DNA of 64,000 bases from Gammaproteobacteria bacterium (GTDB lineage: Bacteria; Pseudomonadota; Gammaproteobacteria; Pseudomonadales; Pseudohongiellaceae): positions 124,001 through 188,000 of the forward strand of contig DUBM01000017.1 of NCBI GenBank assembly GCA_012960305.1. The letters are read 5' to 3'. The position numbers and the translations under genes are program-made. The notes below the pieces were generated by a model. It was not told where the DNA came from. It made no database searches and saw only the letters and a program-made list of their open reading frames with translations. This document shows positions 62,478 through 64,000 of this stretch, in pieces (position 1 is the first letter of the stretch; each line of letters begins with the position of its first letter).

Positions 62478-64000
62478 TCAAGAAGGAAGCTGACCCACCA
62501 ACATATGTGGTTTTACTAGAGCTCGCTCTAAGGCATCGAATAGCATTTCGGTAATTATCGCCAAACAGGCAGCAGGAATAGCCCCTTGAAGAATTAAATC
62601 TGTATTGTTCAAAGCTAAGCCTGTCACGATTGGCTCACCCAAGCCCCCTGCTCCAATAAACGCTGCCAAAGTAGCAGTCCCTATACTAATAATCGCCGCA
62701 GTTTTTACTCCGGACAACACGTTGGGCAATGCCAGTGGCACTAGTACAAACCTCAATTGCTGGAACCTGGTCATACCAATCGCTTCAGCGGCCCTTTTTA
62801 AGATCGGATCAATAGTTAGTAACGCTGTAATGGTGCTGCGCAGGATCGGTAGTAATGAATAAAGGAACAAAGCAATAATTGCCGGTGTTTTTCCGATTCC
62901 AAAAATGGGAATAAATAAAGCGAGCAAAGCCAACGAAGGGATGGTTTGCATCAAACCTGCTACGTACAACATCCCTCTCGATAACTTCTTAGAGCGGTAG
63001 ATGATTACGCCCAGCGGCAGCCCCACCAAACACCCCAGAGAAAGGGCAATAATTGTTAACTGCAAATGGACTAGAGTATTTTGATATATATTACTCCATA
63101 TACTTGAACCGGTGACGGCTGAAGTCGTTTGAGTAAACAGTTTTTCTTCAGTTAAAAACTCAGAGGCAACTTCGGCAAATGATTTGCCATCCAACATCAC
63201 GCGTCCATTAAGATCGCGCATCCGCTCCTCGTCAATACGTCCCTCAAGCTGTCGTAAGATATTCTTTACTTGAGGGTCAAGATTTTGATGAATCAGTGGC
63301 ACTGCATAGTATTGCGGGAAAAAATTGAGATCGTCTCGCAAAATGATCAAATCAAATAATTCAAGATCTCCATCGGTACTATAGGCATCGGTAGCATCAA
63401 TGGTACCTGCATCAATGGCCTGATATGCCAGACCATGGTCCATACCAATTGCCTGTTGAGTGAATCCGTAGTTTTCTATCAAACCGAGCCAGCCATCAGC
63501 ACGATTAAGAAATTCGACGCTAAACCCAAGATCAATATTCTCTTGGGCTGCCAATTCTGAAACAGTTTCGACTCCCAAATCAACAGCACGATCCCGTTTC
63601 ATGGCCAACGCATAGGTATTATTAAATCCGAAGGATTGAAGTGCCTCTATGCCTTCAGATTGGAGATGTTGATTTAGCTCGGCCGGGGTTGAATCGCCTT
63701 CTCCTGGAAAAATAACTTCTGCTAATGTTCCCGAGTATTCAACATAGGCATCCACTTCTCCGGTTCGCAATGCCTCATAGATCACCATAGTGCCACTCAT
63801 GCCGAAGTTTCTATCAACGGTGAAACCACTATCTTCGAGAAGCTGAGAAATAATTTCACCGAGAATATAATTCTCATTAAAGTTTTTACTACCTATGGTA
63901 TACGCGCGTGAAGAATCTGTTGCTTGAGAGGATGCGGCGCCACTAAAAAGGACTAAGAGCGTGGAGAGTGCAAGCAAGAGCGCATTAATTAAGTAAATCC
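62478..64000 (-). CDS. Osmoprotectant-type ABC transporter, fused binding protein and permease (partial, 5' end outside window)
   Basis: At least 499 residues. An exported binding domain comes first: signal sequence, YTIGSKNFNENYILGEIISQLL, NFGMSGTMVIYEALRTGEVDAYVEYSGTL, and NNTYALAMKRDRAV, typical of OpuBC/OsmF-type betaine and choline proteins. It is followed by an ABC permease domain: LTIIALSLGCLVGLPLGVIIYRSKKL, the VAGLMQTIPSLALLALFIPIFG segment, EAIGMTRFQQLRFVLVPLALPNVLSGVKTAAIISIGTATLAAFIGAGGLG. Thus the binding protein is N-terminal and the permease C-terminal. The frame stays open to the window edge with only a TTG at 63977, so the true start probably lies beyond 64000. The ATPase gene is not seen. 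Confidence 0.88.
   Translation of the reverse strand, partial: IYLINALLLALSTLLVLFSGAASSQATDSSRAYTIGSKNFNENYILGEIISQLLEDSGFTVDRNFGMSGTMVIYEALRTGEVDAYVEYSGTLAEVIFPGEGDSTPAELNQHLQSEGIEALQSFGFNNTYALAMKRDRAVDLGVETVSELAAQENIDLGFSVEFLNRADGWLGLIENYGFTQQAIGMDHGLAYQAIDAGTIDATDAYSTDGDLELFDLIILRDDLNFFPQYYAVPLIHQNLDPQVKNILRQLEGRIDEERMRDLNGRVMLDGKSFAEVASEFLTEEKLFTQTTSAVTGSSIWSNIYQNTLVHLQLTIIALSLGCLVGLPLGVIIYRSKKLSRGMLYVAGLMQTIPSLALLALFIPIFGIGKTPAIIALFLYSLLPILRSTITALLTIDPILKRAAEAIGMTRFQQLRFVLVPLALPNVLSGVKTAAIISIGTATLAAFIGAGGLGEPIVTGLALNNTDLILQGAIPAACLAIITEMLFDALERALVKPHMLVGQLPS

Noticed and set aside
1..64000. CRISPR arrays, insertion sequences, tRNA and rRNA genes
   Set aside because: No regularly spaced repeats, transposase frames, CCA-ended cloverleaf or rRNA-like blocks were seen on reading through.

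Overview
The window looks like a chromosomal segment of a Gram-negative, aerobic bacterium, most likely a marine gammaproteobacterium. Supporting signs are divergent ssb/uvrA, moeA, hemH, argD and a modF with the E. coli architecture; many exported proteins with Sec, Tat or lipoprotein signals; periplasmic c-type cytochromes; and an outer-membrane-barrel type protein. GC is moderate and even by eye. I see no phage, integrase, transposase, CRISPR array, rRNA or tRNA, and no recognisable transcription factor.

Layout. 1-8.4 kb: the 3' part of an NADP-dependent oxidoreductase, a decayed Na+/Ca2+ antiporter fragment, then a minus-strand run (YaiI, SulP transporter, DUF2937, DUF2333, lipoprotein, MoeA, RmlD-like protein, Ssb). 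9.2-12.1 kb: uvrA. 12.1-13.1 kb: a heavily decayed M14-type peptidase. 13.1-17.1 kb: a Tat-exported three-subunit molybdenum hydroxylase. 17.2-19 kb: a thioesterase and ferrochelatase. 19.5-31.9 kb: a redoxin/cytochrome c/copper monooxygenase-like protein and mostly minus-strand hydrolases (phosphatase-like, amidohydrolase, penicillin acylase, metallo-beta-lactamase fold), an ACT protein, a formyltransferase, a PQQ-type sugar dehydrogenase, an enoyl-CoA hydratase and a VOC protein. 32-40.8 kb: ModF, DUF599, an esterase, a small cytochrome c, SDR, HSL-type hydrolase, RlmI-like methyltransferase and a GMC oxidoreductase. 41.2-49 kb: TPR protein, SoxC/SoxD-like sulfite dehydrogenase pair, DUF5916 barrel and OFA-type MFS carrier. 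49-55 kb: cytochrome b561, a hidden SelW-like selenoprotein, alkaline phosphatase, ArgD and a second redoxin/cytochrome/copper protein. 55-64 kb: DUF2214, a frameshifted methyltransferase, a second SoxC-like/cytochrome pair, SRPBCC, an alpha/beta hydrolase, GlpV/GlpU-like transporter parts and an SBP-permease fusion that runs off the window.

How the genes work together. Molybdenum enzymes recur: one xanthine-oxidase-family enzyme and two sulfite-oxidase-family enzymes, with moeA for cofactor synthesis and modF linked to molybdate. Periplasmic electron transfer recurs as well (five c-type haem proteins, one b561). 

The most notable observation is at 49613-49837 on the minus strand: a 74-codon Rdx/SelW-family gene with a Cys-x-x-UGA motif, a good ribosome binding site and a small hairpin about 23 nt after the UGA. 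Ordinary gene calling would miss it because the UGA splits the frame. Several decayed gene fragments (antiporter, peptidase, cysteine synthase, a small secreted-type protein) and one poly-G frameshift show active gene loss in the spacers.
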